A stretch of 8,924 bases of DNA from JADGHQ01 sp045805385 (GTDB taxonomy: Bacteria > Actinomycetota > Thermoleophilia > Solirubrobacterales > Thermoleophilaceae). A program made the translations under genes and the position numbers. The stretch covers positions 1 through 8,924 of the forward strand of contig JBJMLG010000063.1 in assembly GCA_045805385.1 (NCBI GenBank), written 5' to 3'. The notes under the pieces were generated by a model. That model had not been told where the DNA came from, made no database searches, and saw only the letters and a program-made list of their open reading frames with translations. Shown one piece after another: positions 1-5,941 of this stretch (its first letter is position 1; each line of letters starts with the position of its first letter).

Positions 1-821
1 GCCCACACGAGCAGCGGCATGCGCCAGAACGTCATGCCCGGCGCGCGCATCGTGATGATCGTGACCAGGAAGTTCAGGCCGGTGGCGACCGACGACGCGC
101 CGGCGAACTGAACTGCCAGGTTGAAGAACGTCTGCCCGAGTGGCAGCGATGTGGACAGTGGCGCGTAGGCGGTCCAGCCGCTCGAGAAGGCGCCGCCCGG
201 CGCGAAGAAGCTGGCGATCATCAGGATGCCCGCGGTCGGGAGCATCCAGAAGGAGAGGGCGTTCAGGCGCGGGAACGCCATGTCCGGGGCGCCGATCATC
301 AGCGGCAGCACGTAGTTGGCGATGCCGGCGAACACCGGGATGATGAACAGGAAGATCATCAGGGAGGCGTGCACCGAGAACAGCCCGTTGAAGGTGTTCG
401 AGTCGACGAACTGGCGGCCGGGCGCGGCGAGCTCCGCGCGCATCAGCATCGCCATCAGCCCGCCGATGATGAAGAAGAAGAAGGTGGTGCAGATGTACTG
501 GATCCCGATGACCTTGTGGTCGGTGTTCACGCGGAAGTAGTCCTTCCACGAGTACGCCCCGTGGCCGGAGTGGTCGTCCGGCACGGTGGGGGCCCCCGAG
601 GCCCACCGGAACCAGTAGTCGAAGCAGCCGATGCCGACCAGGAAGGCGAGCGGCGTGGAGATCAGCGCGACGGTGGTGATCGCCTCGCCGTCGACGATTG
701 GATGCCAGCCGTACAGGGCTCGGACCGCGGTCACGATCCCGAACGCAACCCCGATGCCGATGGGGATGGACAGCGCCGCCCGGTACCAGCCCGGAGCCCT
801 GAGCCTCGCTGCAAGCGTCAT
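1..821 (-). CDS. ctaD: Cytochrome c oxidase subunit I (aa3/caa3 type), 5' part only
   Basis: Catalytic membrane subunit of a heme-copper terminal oxidase, which reduces O2 to water and pumps protons. The first 273 codons are present; the C-terminal half, including the CuB histidines and the Tyr-His crosslink, lies beyond the left edge. Recognisable family stretches are HKVIGIQY (102-109), the low-spin heme a ligand region FSVHASLMIF (H151), MIGAPDMAFPRLNALSFW (175-192) and GWTAYAPLS (215-223). About 100 residues precede the usual family start and contain two extra hydrophobic segments (about 16-36 and 50-70), so the protein starts with two more membrane helices than a minimal subunit I. The ATG at 819-821 overlaps the ctaC stop as ATGA, indicating translational coupling; an AGG lies a few bases upstream inside ctaC. 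Family assignment is very secure; the role of the extension is unknown. Confidence 0.96.
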   Translation of the reverse strand, partial: MTLAARLRAPGWYRAALSIPIGIGVAFGIVTAVRALYGWHPIVDGEAITTVALISTPLAFLVGIGCFDYWFRWASGAPTVPDDHSGHGAYSWKDYFRVNTDHKVIGIQYICTTFFFFIIGGLMAMLMRAELAAPGRQFVDSNTFNGLFSVHASLMIFLFIIPVFAGIANYVLPLMIGAPDMAFPRLNALSFWMLPTAGILMIASFFAPGGAFSSGWTAYAPLSTSLPLGQTFFNLAVQFAGASSVATGLNFLVTIITMRAPGMTFWRMPLLVW

Positions 822-1909
822 CCGCTACCTGCCTTTCCCGAGACACTCAAAAGGTACTTGACGAGGGCGTCCAAGCGAGCGCCCTGGATCTGGCCCTTGA
901 AGCTCGGCATGACGGGCTGGAAGCCGGGCACGACGAAGGCCTTCGGGTCCTGGATCGACTGCTTCACGTACTGCGCAGCAGTCTCGTTGTTCTGCTTCCC
1001 GAACTTGGCCGCCATGGCTGCGAGGTCGTCGAGCTTCGGGCCGACCGCGCCGTTCGTGCCGGCGTCGGAGAGCGTGTGGCAGCCGCCGCAGCCGTTCGAC
1101 GCGAACACCTGCTTGCCGGCGGCGTTCCCGCCGCCGCCCTGCGCGGTGCCGCCGCCCTGGGGAGCGGCGCCGCCCGCGGGCGCCTGCGTCTGCTGCGGCC
1201 CGCGCGCCTGCTTGGCGAGCCAGGCGGTGAAGGCAGGTTTCTCGACCACGCGCACGGTGTTGCGCATCGTCGCGTGCCCGAGCCCGCAGAGCTCGGCGCA
1301 GACCACTTCGTAGGTGCCCACCTTGTTCGGTGTGATCTTGAAGTGGGTGGTCATCCCCGGCACCGCATCCTGCTTCAGCCGGAACTGCGGCACCCAGAAG
1401 GAATGGATGACGTCGTTGGTGGTGATGTCGAACTTCACCCGCTCCTTGTTGGGCAGGTAGAGCACGTCGGAGCTGACCGGCTTGCCGTTCGGCCCCTGAT
1501 AGGTGAAGTGCCAGGTGAACTGCTGGCCGCGCACCTTCACGGTCATCGCCGCCGGGCTCGCCTCGACGTTGTGCAGCACGATCCAGCCGTAGGCGGCGAG
1601 GGCCGTGACGAGCAGAAACGGAATGCTGACCCAGACCACCTCGAGCCGCGTGTTGCCGTGGATGGGCGCGCCGTCGCTCAGGTCGCCCGGCCGCGCGCGG
1701 AACTTCACGACGCTGTAGATCGCCACCGTCATGACGAGCACGAAGATGGGCACCGACACGATCAGAAGCACGTCGTAGAGCGTGTCGATCTGGCCGACCT
1801 TGTCGGCCGCGAGCGGCGGGAACCAGTCGATGGAAAGCGCGATGGCGACGCCGATGACCGACGCAACGGCGCCAATCAGCAGCATCTGCGCGAGCGGATG
1901 CTTACGCAA
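818..1909 (-). CDS. ctaC: Cytochrome c oxidase subunit II with fused cytochrome c domain (caa3 type)
   Basis: Subunit II takes electrons from cytochrome c into the CuA centre and passes them to subunit I. Numbered from a TTG start at 1907-1909 (363 residues), hydrophobic segments lie at about 9-26 (signal or anchor), 46-68 and 92-112. They are followed by the cupredoxin domain with an aromatic patch at 128-137 (GQQFTWHFTY) and CuA ligands H169, C204, E206, C208, H212 and M215 (CAELCGLGHATM). A Gln/Gly/Ala-rich linker (about 235-265) leads to a cytochrome c domain with CGGCH (274-278) and probable axial M334 (VMPSF). The fusion defines a caa3-type oxidase facing outside the membrane. Start choice: an ATG at 1967-1969 would add 20 residues but has no good ribosome site, whereas GGGGGACGGGAGAG precedes the TTG and the extra residues look non-conserved. 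ctaD follows with a 4-base overlap. The function is very secure; the start is less so. Confidence 0.96.
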   Translation of the reverse strand: MRKHPLAQMLLIGAVASVIGVAIALSIDWFPPLAADKVGQIDTLYDVLLIVSVPIFVLVMTVAIYSVVKFRARPGDLSDGAPIHGNTRLEVVWVSIPFLLVTALAAYGWIVLHNVEASPAAMTVKVRGQQFTWHFTYQGPNGKPVSSDVLYLPNKERVKFDITTNDVIHSFWVPQFRLKQDAVPGMTTHFKITPNKVGTYEVVCAELCGLGHATMRNTVRVVEKPAFTAWLAKQARGPQQTQAPAGGAAPQGGGTAQGGGGNAAGKQVFASNGCGGCHTLSDAGTNGAVGPKLDDLAAMAAKFGKQNNETAAQYVKQSIQDPKAFVVPGFQPVMPSFKGQIQGARLDALVKYLLSVSGKAGSG

Positions 1910-1960
1910 TCTCTCCCGTCCCCCGGAGCATCGGGGCGCGAGTGTAATCGACGCTCGCGA

Positions 1961-1996
1961 CGAACGCATACCGGCGTTCGAGCGCGGACCGAGCGC
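1961..1996. promoter_or_regulatory. Candidate operator: inverted repeat plus direct repeat upstream of ctaC
   Basis: CGAACGC (1961-1967) and GCGTTCG (1974-1980) form a perfect 7-bp inverted repeat with a 6-bp spacer. Overlapping its right end, CGAGCGC occurs twice (1979-1985 and 1990-1996), 11 bp apart, about one helical turn. The block lies between the araC stop and the preferred TTG start of ctaC. AraC-family proteins often bind direct repeats, so binding by the neighbouring regulator is possible but inferred. If ctaC instead starts at the ATG at 1967-1969, the left arm overlaps that start. Chance occurrence in GC-rich DNA cannot be excluded. Confidence 0.35.
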
Positions 1997-1999
1997 TTC

Positions 2000-2368
2000 T
2001 CAGACGGCGGCTACCGCCGCCTCGCCCGGGCGGAAGCTCGAGGGCGGCGCGCCGTGATGGCGGCGGAACGTCTTGGCGAACTGGGCCGGCTGCCGGTAGC
2101 CCACGCTCATCGCGACCTGGCGGACCGGCATCCGGCCAGTCCGCAGGAGCTCCATCGCCCGCCGCATCCGCACATCGGCGAGGTACGCCCGGAAAGTGGT
2201 GTCCCCGGCCTCCGCGAATGCCCGCTGGAGCTGGCGCCTCGAGGTGGCGATTCGCTGCGCGACCTGGTCCAGGTCCAGCTCCTGGGAGTAGTCCTCTTCG
2301 ATGATCGCGACCGCCTCCTCGAAAAGAGCCCTGCGGCGGTCGACCGTGGCTTGCCGCTTCGCCAACAT
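2000..2368 (-). CDS. Short AraC-family transcriptional regulator, DNA-binding domain only
   Basis: A 122-residue protein made almost entirely of the AraC/XylS double helix-turn-helix domain. The first helix-turn-helix is at about 33-52 (LDQVAQRIATSRRQLQRAF). The second is at about 81-101, ending in the family signature around GYRQPAQFAKTFRRHHG (90-106) and PSSFR (109-113). There is no ligand-binding or dimerisation domain, so it resembles the single-domain MarA/SoxS architecture. The first 25 residues form a charged helix. GGGAG directly abuts the ATG, which is too close for an ideal ribosome site; the adjacent TTG codon (2363-2365) may be the true start. Upstream the frame is open to a stop near 2455 but shows no start codon. 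The gene reads toward ctaC-ctaD on the same strand, 90 bases before the preferred ctaC start, so control of the oxidase operon is plausible but unproven. Confidence 0.88.
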   Translation of the reverse strand: MLAKRQATVDRRRALFEEAVAIIEEDYSQELDLDQVAQRIATSRRQLQRAFAEAGDTTFRAYLADVRMRRAMELLRTGRMPVRQVAMSVGYRQPAQFAKTFRRHHGAPPSSFRPGEAAVAAV

Positions 2369-2390
2369 CTCCCTTTCGCTCCGACTTACG

Positions 2391-2417
2391 GGAGCCGGCG
2401 TCTCGCCGGCGTGCTCC
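2391..2417. other. GC-rich hairpin in the leader region of the AraC-family gene
   Basis: CCGGCG (2395-2400) and CGCCGG (2404-2409) form a perfect 6-bp stem around a TCT loop. GGAGC (2391-2395) and GCTCC (2413-2417) can extend it after a small asymmetric bulge. It lies 23 bases upstream of the regulator's ATG on the minus strand. There is no T-run on either side, so it is not a standard intrinsic terminator. It could be a leader structure or merely a GC-rich coincidence. Confidence 0.35.
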
Positions 2418-2530
2418 CGCCCCGAGATGTTATGCCCGCACTTGGGCCGCCCCTATCCCGTTGTCAGCGCTCGAACCGGGAAAATTGCCGCCAGCGGGGG
2501 CTTTGGCCGTTCTCTCTGAGGGAACAGGCG

Positions 2531-2541
2531 GGTGTGACACC
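2531..2541. promoter_or_regulatory. 11-bp palindrome upstream of the CBS-domain gene
   Basis: GGTGTGACACC is a perfect inverted repeat of 5-bp arms around one central base. It lies 61 bases upstream of the CBS-domain start, in the 234-base divergent intergenic region shared with the AraC-type gene. The position suits an operator for either gene. The rest of this region (2369-2602) shows no convincing -35/-10 pair on either strand. Functional assignment is inference. Confidence 0.25.
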
Positions 2542-2602
2542 ATTGGGATACGCTTGCGCCATTCCGCACGAATAGGCGTTCCGGAGGAGGGCAGGAGACG
2601 AG

Positions 2603-2995
2603 ATGCAGGTGAGCGACGGGATGAGCTCGGTGATCCTCACGGTGGGACCGCAGCACTCGCTGCGCGAAGCGGCACGCCACATGGCGGAGCGCAAGGTGGG
2701 TGCGGCCATCGTCCTGGACCCGGACCAGCCCGGCCCCGGGATCGTGACCGAGCGCGACATCCTCGAGTCGATCGCCGCCGGGCAGAACCCCGATCAGGAG
2801 CGCGTGGCGAACCACCTGTCCGCCAACCTCACCTTCGCCGCCTCGGACTGGTCGCTCGAGCGCGCCGCCGAGGCGATGGTGAAGGGCGGCTTCCGCCACC
2901 TGGTCGTGATGGAAGGCGGCGAGACTGTGGGCATCCTGTCCATGCGCGACATCGTCCGCTGCTGGACACGCGACGGAGCTACATGTGACGTCTGA
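2603..2995 (+). CDS. Protein with two CBS domains
   Basis: A 130-residue soluble protein consisting of a tandem CBS pair (Bateman module). CBS1 spans about 9-57 and ends in GIVTERDIL (46-54). CBS2 spans about 76-120 with FRHLVVME (97-104) and GILSMRDIV (110-118). Such modules usually bind adenine nucleotides (AMP, ATP, SAM) and act as energy or redox sensors; the ligand here cannot be read from sequence. No enzyme, transporter or DNA-binding domain is attached. The start is well supported: GGAGGAGG (2583-2590) and AGGAG (2593-2597) precede the ATG, the latter with a 5-base spacer. The gene stands alone, divergent from the AraC-type regulator and convergent with the heme peroxidase gene, 47 bases from its end. 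No clear terminator separates the convergent genes. The partner is unknown; the respiratory neighbours make an energy-sensing role tempting but unproven. Confidence 0.93.
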   Translation: MQVSDGMSSVILTVGPQHSLREAARHMAERKVGAAIVLDPDQPGPGIVTERDILESIAAGQNPDQERVANHLSANLTFAASDWSLERAAEAMVKGGFRHLVVMEGGETVGILSMRDIVRCWTRDGATCDV

Positions 2996-3042
2996 TCTGA
3001 CGCGGCCTTGTCATCCTCGGTTCTCGCTCGTCGGATCAAACG

Positions 3043-4428
3043 TCAGCTCGCGCCCTCTTCAGCGAATCTCAGTAGGTCCGCCAGGCCGAACTCTCCGTCG
3101 TCCGACGGCAGCGTCGGGCGCCAGTCCGGGTCCAGCACCCGCTGGGAGCCCGGGTCTGCGTCGATGATGCCGAGCAGCACCTCGGCGACGATCTGACCGC
3201 CCACCGGGCCGAGGCGCTCGCCGTCGTGGCGCACCTCCGCCTCCTTGAGGACGTAGAGCCAGAGGGGCGTGTCGGCGCTCCAGCCCGAGTCCCCGAGGCC
3301 CACCTCCTCACGCGTCAGCGGCCGCTCGCCCATCGCCTCGGCAACGGACTCGCCCGCGGGCAGCGATAGCGCGTGCGCCCGCTGCAGGTCGCGGACCGCG
3401 AGTGAGTGGTACTCCTCGAGCGGCACGTCCCCGGTGATCTCCAGCGGGAGGTCGATCAGCGAGCGCGCCAGTCGCCCGTCGATCTTCTTGGCCGGCTGGG
3501 GTGGATCCTCGCCCGGCATCTCGAAGAGCTGCGACCAGTCGACCTCGCGCTCGGCGGGTACCGGGCGGAAGCCCACGAGGTCGGGGAAGAGCGGCAGCTC
3601 GCCCGATGTGTCGTTCAGCCGGTACGAGTGGCGGATCTGGCCGTGGCCGTAGCGGTAGGCGGCGTCGGCGAACTCGAACGGTATGAAGGCGTCGCCCTGG
3701 GGCCGGTAGAAGCGCGGGCCGCTCGCCTGCAGCGACTCCATCAACTCGCTGCCCACGAGGCGCGGGAGGAAGTCGTGCACGATCACCCACTGGTAGTGCC
3801 AGTGGGCGGTGCGGGCGGCCTCGTCGAACAGGTGGTCCTCGGGCACGCCGTCGTCCCGCAGGCGGTCGACGAGGGCGTTGTGCACCTTGAGGAAGGCCAG
3901 ATGGAGCTGGCTCACGAACAGGTGGACGTCGTTGCGGGGGTCGCCGATCAGCGCGATGCCCTGCCGGTTGCGCGGCACGTCGGCGGGCTCGCCCTCGTCG
4001 TTCTCGCCGATCAGCAGCTTGGCGGCGTCATCGCGGTCGTACAGGTACGGGCTGCCGACCGGGCCGGCGCCGTAGAGGCACTCCAGGTTGGCCCGTGGGG
4101 TGCGGAAGTTCCGGACGCTGTCCGGGTCGGCGTGCTCCTGAAGGCTCGAGCGGTCCGCCGTGATGTCGTGCGCGATGAACTGGCCGAACAGCGGCCACCC
4201 CGCTGCGCCGCGGGCGTCGTCGCAGCCCGGGTCGTCGGCCAGCGCGCTGCCGTCGCAGAAGCCGCCGGCGCGCCCTAGCGCGAGCACGAGGGGCTCTTCG
4301 TCCGAAAGCGCTGGAAGCTCGGGAAACATGCGCCCGTACTTGCTCGCGTTGGCGAGCGGCGCGTCGATCGTGCGCGATGGTGCGAGGCAGTGGTCGCGCG
4401 CTGGTGCGGATGTTGCGGTGAGGGCCAT
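3043..4428 (-). CDS. Bacterial heme peroxidase of the animal peroxidase (An_peroxidase) superfamily
   Basis: A 461-residue protein related to myeloperoxidase and lactoperoxidase, which use H2O2 and a covalently bound heme to oxidise substrates. Distal-site motif FGQFIAHD (81-88) provides distal H87 and D88, the position that can ester-link heme. GDPRNDVHLFVSQLHLAFLKVHN (162-184) corresponds to the stretch that carries the catalytic arginine in animal enzymes (REHN type). RYGHGQIR (259-266) gives the probable proximal heme ligand H262. No signal peptide or membrane segment is visible at the N-terminus, so the protein is probably cytoplasmic. YGRMFPELPAL near 31-41 fits the start of the bacterial family and supports keeping the ATG at 4426-4428, although the upstream ribosome site (GTGGGG) is weak. 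The residue expected to be catalytic Arg appears as K181. The gene lies 62 bases downstream of the small oxidase-subunit genes and may be co-transcribed. The substrate is unknown. Confidence 0.9.
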   Translation of the reverse strand: MALTATSAPARDHCLAPSRTIDAPLANASKYGRMFPELPALSDEEPLVLALGRAGGFCDGSALADDPGCDDARGAAGWPLFGQFIAHDITADRSSLQEHADPDSVRNFRTPRANLECLYGAGPVGSPYLYDRDDAAKLLIGENDEGEPADVPRNRQGIALIGDPRNDVHLFVSQLHLAFLKVHNALVDRLRDDGVPEDHLFDEAARTAHWHYQWVIVHDFLPRLVGSELMESLQASGPRFYRPQGDAFIPFEFADAAYRYGHGQIRHSYRLNDTSGELPLFPDLVGFRPVPAEREVDWSQLFEMPGEDPPQPAKKIDGRLARSLIDLPLEITGDVPLEEYHSLAVRDLQRAHALSLPAGESVAEAMGERPLTREEVGLGDSGWSADTPLWLYVLKEAEVRHDGERLGPVGGQIVAEVLLGIIDADPGSQRVLDPDWRPTLPSDDGEFGLADLLRFAEEGAS

Positions 4429-4490
4429 AGCCCCACGCTACGCGCGCGGTCAAGGTGGCACGGGCCACCCGATTGGGTCAGACGTGATTA

Positions 4491-4730
4491 CTAATGGTCG
4501 AGCGGGAGCTCGGCGATGTCCTCGCGCGTCGAGCGGATCCAGCGCACGAGGACGACGAGGAAGATCACGAGGCCGATGCCCGTGAGGATCCAGGTGTAGA
4601 CCACGCCGACGAGCATCAGCGTGATGGCGAAGGCCATCAGGACCGGCAGGTAGGAGGGCCCGGGGAGATGGATCTCCTCGCCGGGCGGCGGCACGCTCTC
4701 GTGCCCGGATACCTCTTGCTGGTCGGCCAT
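4491..4730 (-). CDS. Small two-helix membrane protein, probable cytochrome c oxidase subunit IV-like
   Basis: A 79-residue protein with a polar, acidic N-terminus (1-20), the motif IHLPGPSYLPV (20-30), and two hydrophobic segments at about 28-44 and 47-63, followed by a basic turn (RWIRSTR, 63-69) and an acidic tail. The H-L-P-x-P-S-Y-x-P motif leading into a helix is typical of small accessory subunits of actinobacterial-type aa3/caa3 oxidases. I make this call from motif memory, not a database match. The ATG at 4728-4730 lies 2 bases after the stop of the 34-residue membrane gene (TGAGCATG) and has no strong ribosome site of its own, so translation is probably coupled. A longer frame extends upstream to 4952, but its N-terminal 74 residues are an out-of-frame shadow of the 34-residue gene and the divergent intergenic region. 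The gene lies about 2.8 kb upstream of ctaC on the same strand. Confidence 0.78.
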   Translation of the reverse strand: MADQQEVSGHESVPPPGEEIHLPGPSYLPVLMAFAITLMLVGVVYTWILTGIGLVIFLVVLVRWIRSTREDIAELPLDH

Positions 4731-4732
4731 GC

Positions 4733-4837
4733 TCAGTAGACGTAGGCCGCCACGAACGACAGCGCGAACACGATCAGGATGATCGCCCCGGCGATCAGGG
4801 CGGTGCGGATGTTCTGCAGCGCTAGGCGGCGGTCCAT
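4733..4837 (-). CDS. 34-residue single-pass membrane protein, possible tiny oxidase subunit
   Basis: A very short gene. The protein begins MDRRLALQNIR, with basic residues ahead of one hydrophobic helix (about 12-33, TALIAGAIILIVFALSF then VAAYVY), predicting an N-terminus-inside single-pass membrane protein. The ribosome site is good: AAAGGGA with a 6-base spacer (CCCGC plus flank) before the ATG at 4835-4837. The stop at 4733-4735 is 2 bases from the ATG of the 79-residue subunit IV-like gene, forming a tight two-gene unit. Its size and layout recall single-helix accessory subunits such as subunit IIa of ba3 oxidase (34 residues in Thermus), though I see no direct sequence match. The leader-peptide alternative is less likely because of the clean transmembrane composition. 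Existence as a gene is well supported; its function is inferred from context. Confidence 0.68.
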   Translation of the reverse strand: MDRRLALQNIRTALIAGAIILIVFALSFVAAYVY

Positions 4838-4945
4838 GCGGGTCCCTTTGTAACAGATCGCGGTCGAGAGACGCTGACACGGGCATGCGGCCCGGAGTCC
4901 CCCTCAGCGCGACCGCTAAGGTGCCGTGCGGAGCGGAAGGAGCCC
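4838..4945. promoter_or_regulatory. Divergent intergenic region between small oxidase genes and glucokinase operon
   Basis: This 108-base stretch must carry the start region for the minus-strand membrane genes and, most likely, for the plus-strand glucokinase-transketolase-transaldolase operon. Candidate elements are weak: TAAGGT at about 4917-4922 could be a -10 for the plus strand, but I find no matching -35. On the minus strand the AAAGGGA ribosome site is followed further upstream by no clear hexamer pair. No palindromic operator stands out. Confidence 0.3.
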
Positions 4946-5941
4946 GTGTCACCAGTCACTGTAGGCGTGGATGTGGGCGGCACCAAGGTGGCCGCCGCGG
5001 CGGTCGATGGCACAAATGCCCTCGATCGGATCGAACGACCCACGGATCTGTCGAGCTCAGGTGCCGTGGTCGAGCAGATCGAGGCGTGCGCGCGCGAAGC
5101 GCTGTCCCGTGCGCCGGAAGCCGAGGCGGTCGGGATAGGGGTGCCCTCGCAGATCGACTTCGCAACGGGCGAGGTGATCGCCAGCGTGAACATCCCGCTC
5201 GCGGGCGTGCGGCTGCGCGAGGAGCTCGAGCGCAAGCTGAAGCTGCCGGTGTTCGTCGACAACGACGGCAACTGCGCCGCGCTCGCCGAGCTGCACATGC
5301 TCGACGACAGCTCCACGCGCCACCTCGTGATGCTCACGCTCGGAACGGGCGTCGGCGGGGGCGTGGTGATCGACCGCCACATCTTCCGCGGGGCGAGCGG
5401 CCGCGGCGCCGAGCTCGGCCATCTGGTCGTGCAGGCGGACGGCCCCGAGTGCCCGGGCGCGTGCCCGAACCGCGGCTGCCTGGAGGCGTATTGCAGCGGG
5501 CTCGCGCTCGAGCGGGACGCGACCGCCCTGGGGGTCGAGCAGCCGGAGTCCGCGCTCGGCAGGCTCGTGGAGGACAGCGGGCGCTGCCGCGGCCACGAGG
5601 CGGTCGAGCTCGCGCGCAAGGGCGATCCGGAAGCCGTTCAGCTTCTCCAGCGGTTGGGCACGTACCTGGGTGTGGGCATGACGAGCCTGATGAACGCCTT
5701 CGAGCCGGAGATCATCGTGGTGGGCGGCGGCCTCGGACAGGCGGCAGACCTCTTCCTCGATCGCGCGATCGAGGAGGCGAAGAGCAGGGTGTTGCCCGCG
5801 ATCGAGCCGCGGGTGCGGATAGAACGCGCGCGCGGAGGCAAGGACGCGGGTCTGATCGGCGCCGGACTGCTCGCGGCCGAGGAGCACGCGCGCGCGGCTG
5901 GACATACTCCAGGAGAAACCATCAAGGAAGGGGCGCTGTGA
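4946..5941 (+). CDS. ROK-family glucokinase
   Basis: A 331-residue cytoplasmic sugar kinase of the ROK family, most likely ATP-dependent glucokinase making glucose-6-phosphate. Visible motifs are the phosphate-binding DVGGTK (9-14), the catalytic NDGN (106-109, base D107), the second phosphate loop LTLGTGVGGG (130-139) and the substrate-binding GAELGH (154-159, E156 and H159). The ROK zinc site has H159, C169, C173 and C178 (CPGACPNRGCLE), with C-x3-C spacing instead of the common C-x-C. The late GGGLG (260-264) is the adenosine-side loop. There is no N-terminal helix-turn-helix, so it is an enzyme and not a ROK repressor. GTG at 4946-4948 is chosen because GGAAGGAG lies 3 bases upstream and DVGGTK then sits close to the N-terminus. 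It overlaps transketolase by 4 bases, supporting an operon. Another hexose substrate (fructose, mannose) is possible. Confidence 0.92.
   Translation: MSPVTVGVDVGGTKVAAAAVDGTNALDRIERPTDLSSSGAVVEQIEACAREALSRAPEAEAVGIGVPSQIDFATGEVIASVNIPLAGVRLREELERKLKLPVFVDNDGNCAALAELHMLDDSSTRHLVMLTLGTGVGGGVVIDRHIFRGASGRGAELGHLVVQADGPECPGACPNRGCLEAYCSGLALERDATALGVEQPESALGRLVEDSGRCRGHEAVELARKGDPEAVQLLQRLGTYLGVGMTSLMNAFEPEIIVVGGGLGQAADLFLDRAIEEAKSRVLPAIEPRVRIERARGGKDAGLIGAGLLAAEEHARAAGHTPGETIKEGAL

Noticed and set aside
367..372. CtaD heme a ligand motif reads HA instead of the common HG
   Set aside because: The ligand His is retained and Gly to Ala is a mild change that I believe occurs in other heme-copper oxidases, so it is not reported as a finding.
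1076..2575. A 499-codon plus-strand frame opposite ctaC and the AraC-type gene
   Set aside because: It spans two genuine minus-strand genes, is rich in Arg/Gly/His/Ala, and has no domain motifs; it is a codon-bias shadow.
2997..3046. CTGACG (2997-3002) and CGTCAG (3041-3046) as a terminator between the convergent CBS and peroxidase genes
   Set aside because: Only a 6-bp stem with a 38-base loop, no T-run, and the right arm lies partly inside the peroxidase coding region.
4822..5619. A Ser/Arg-rich minus-strand frame opposite the glucokinase gene
   Set aside because: Composition is typical of an antisense shadow and it overlaps the real 34-residue gene start and the divergent promoter region.
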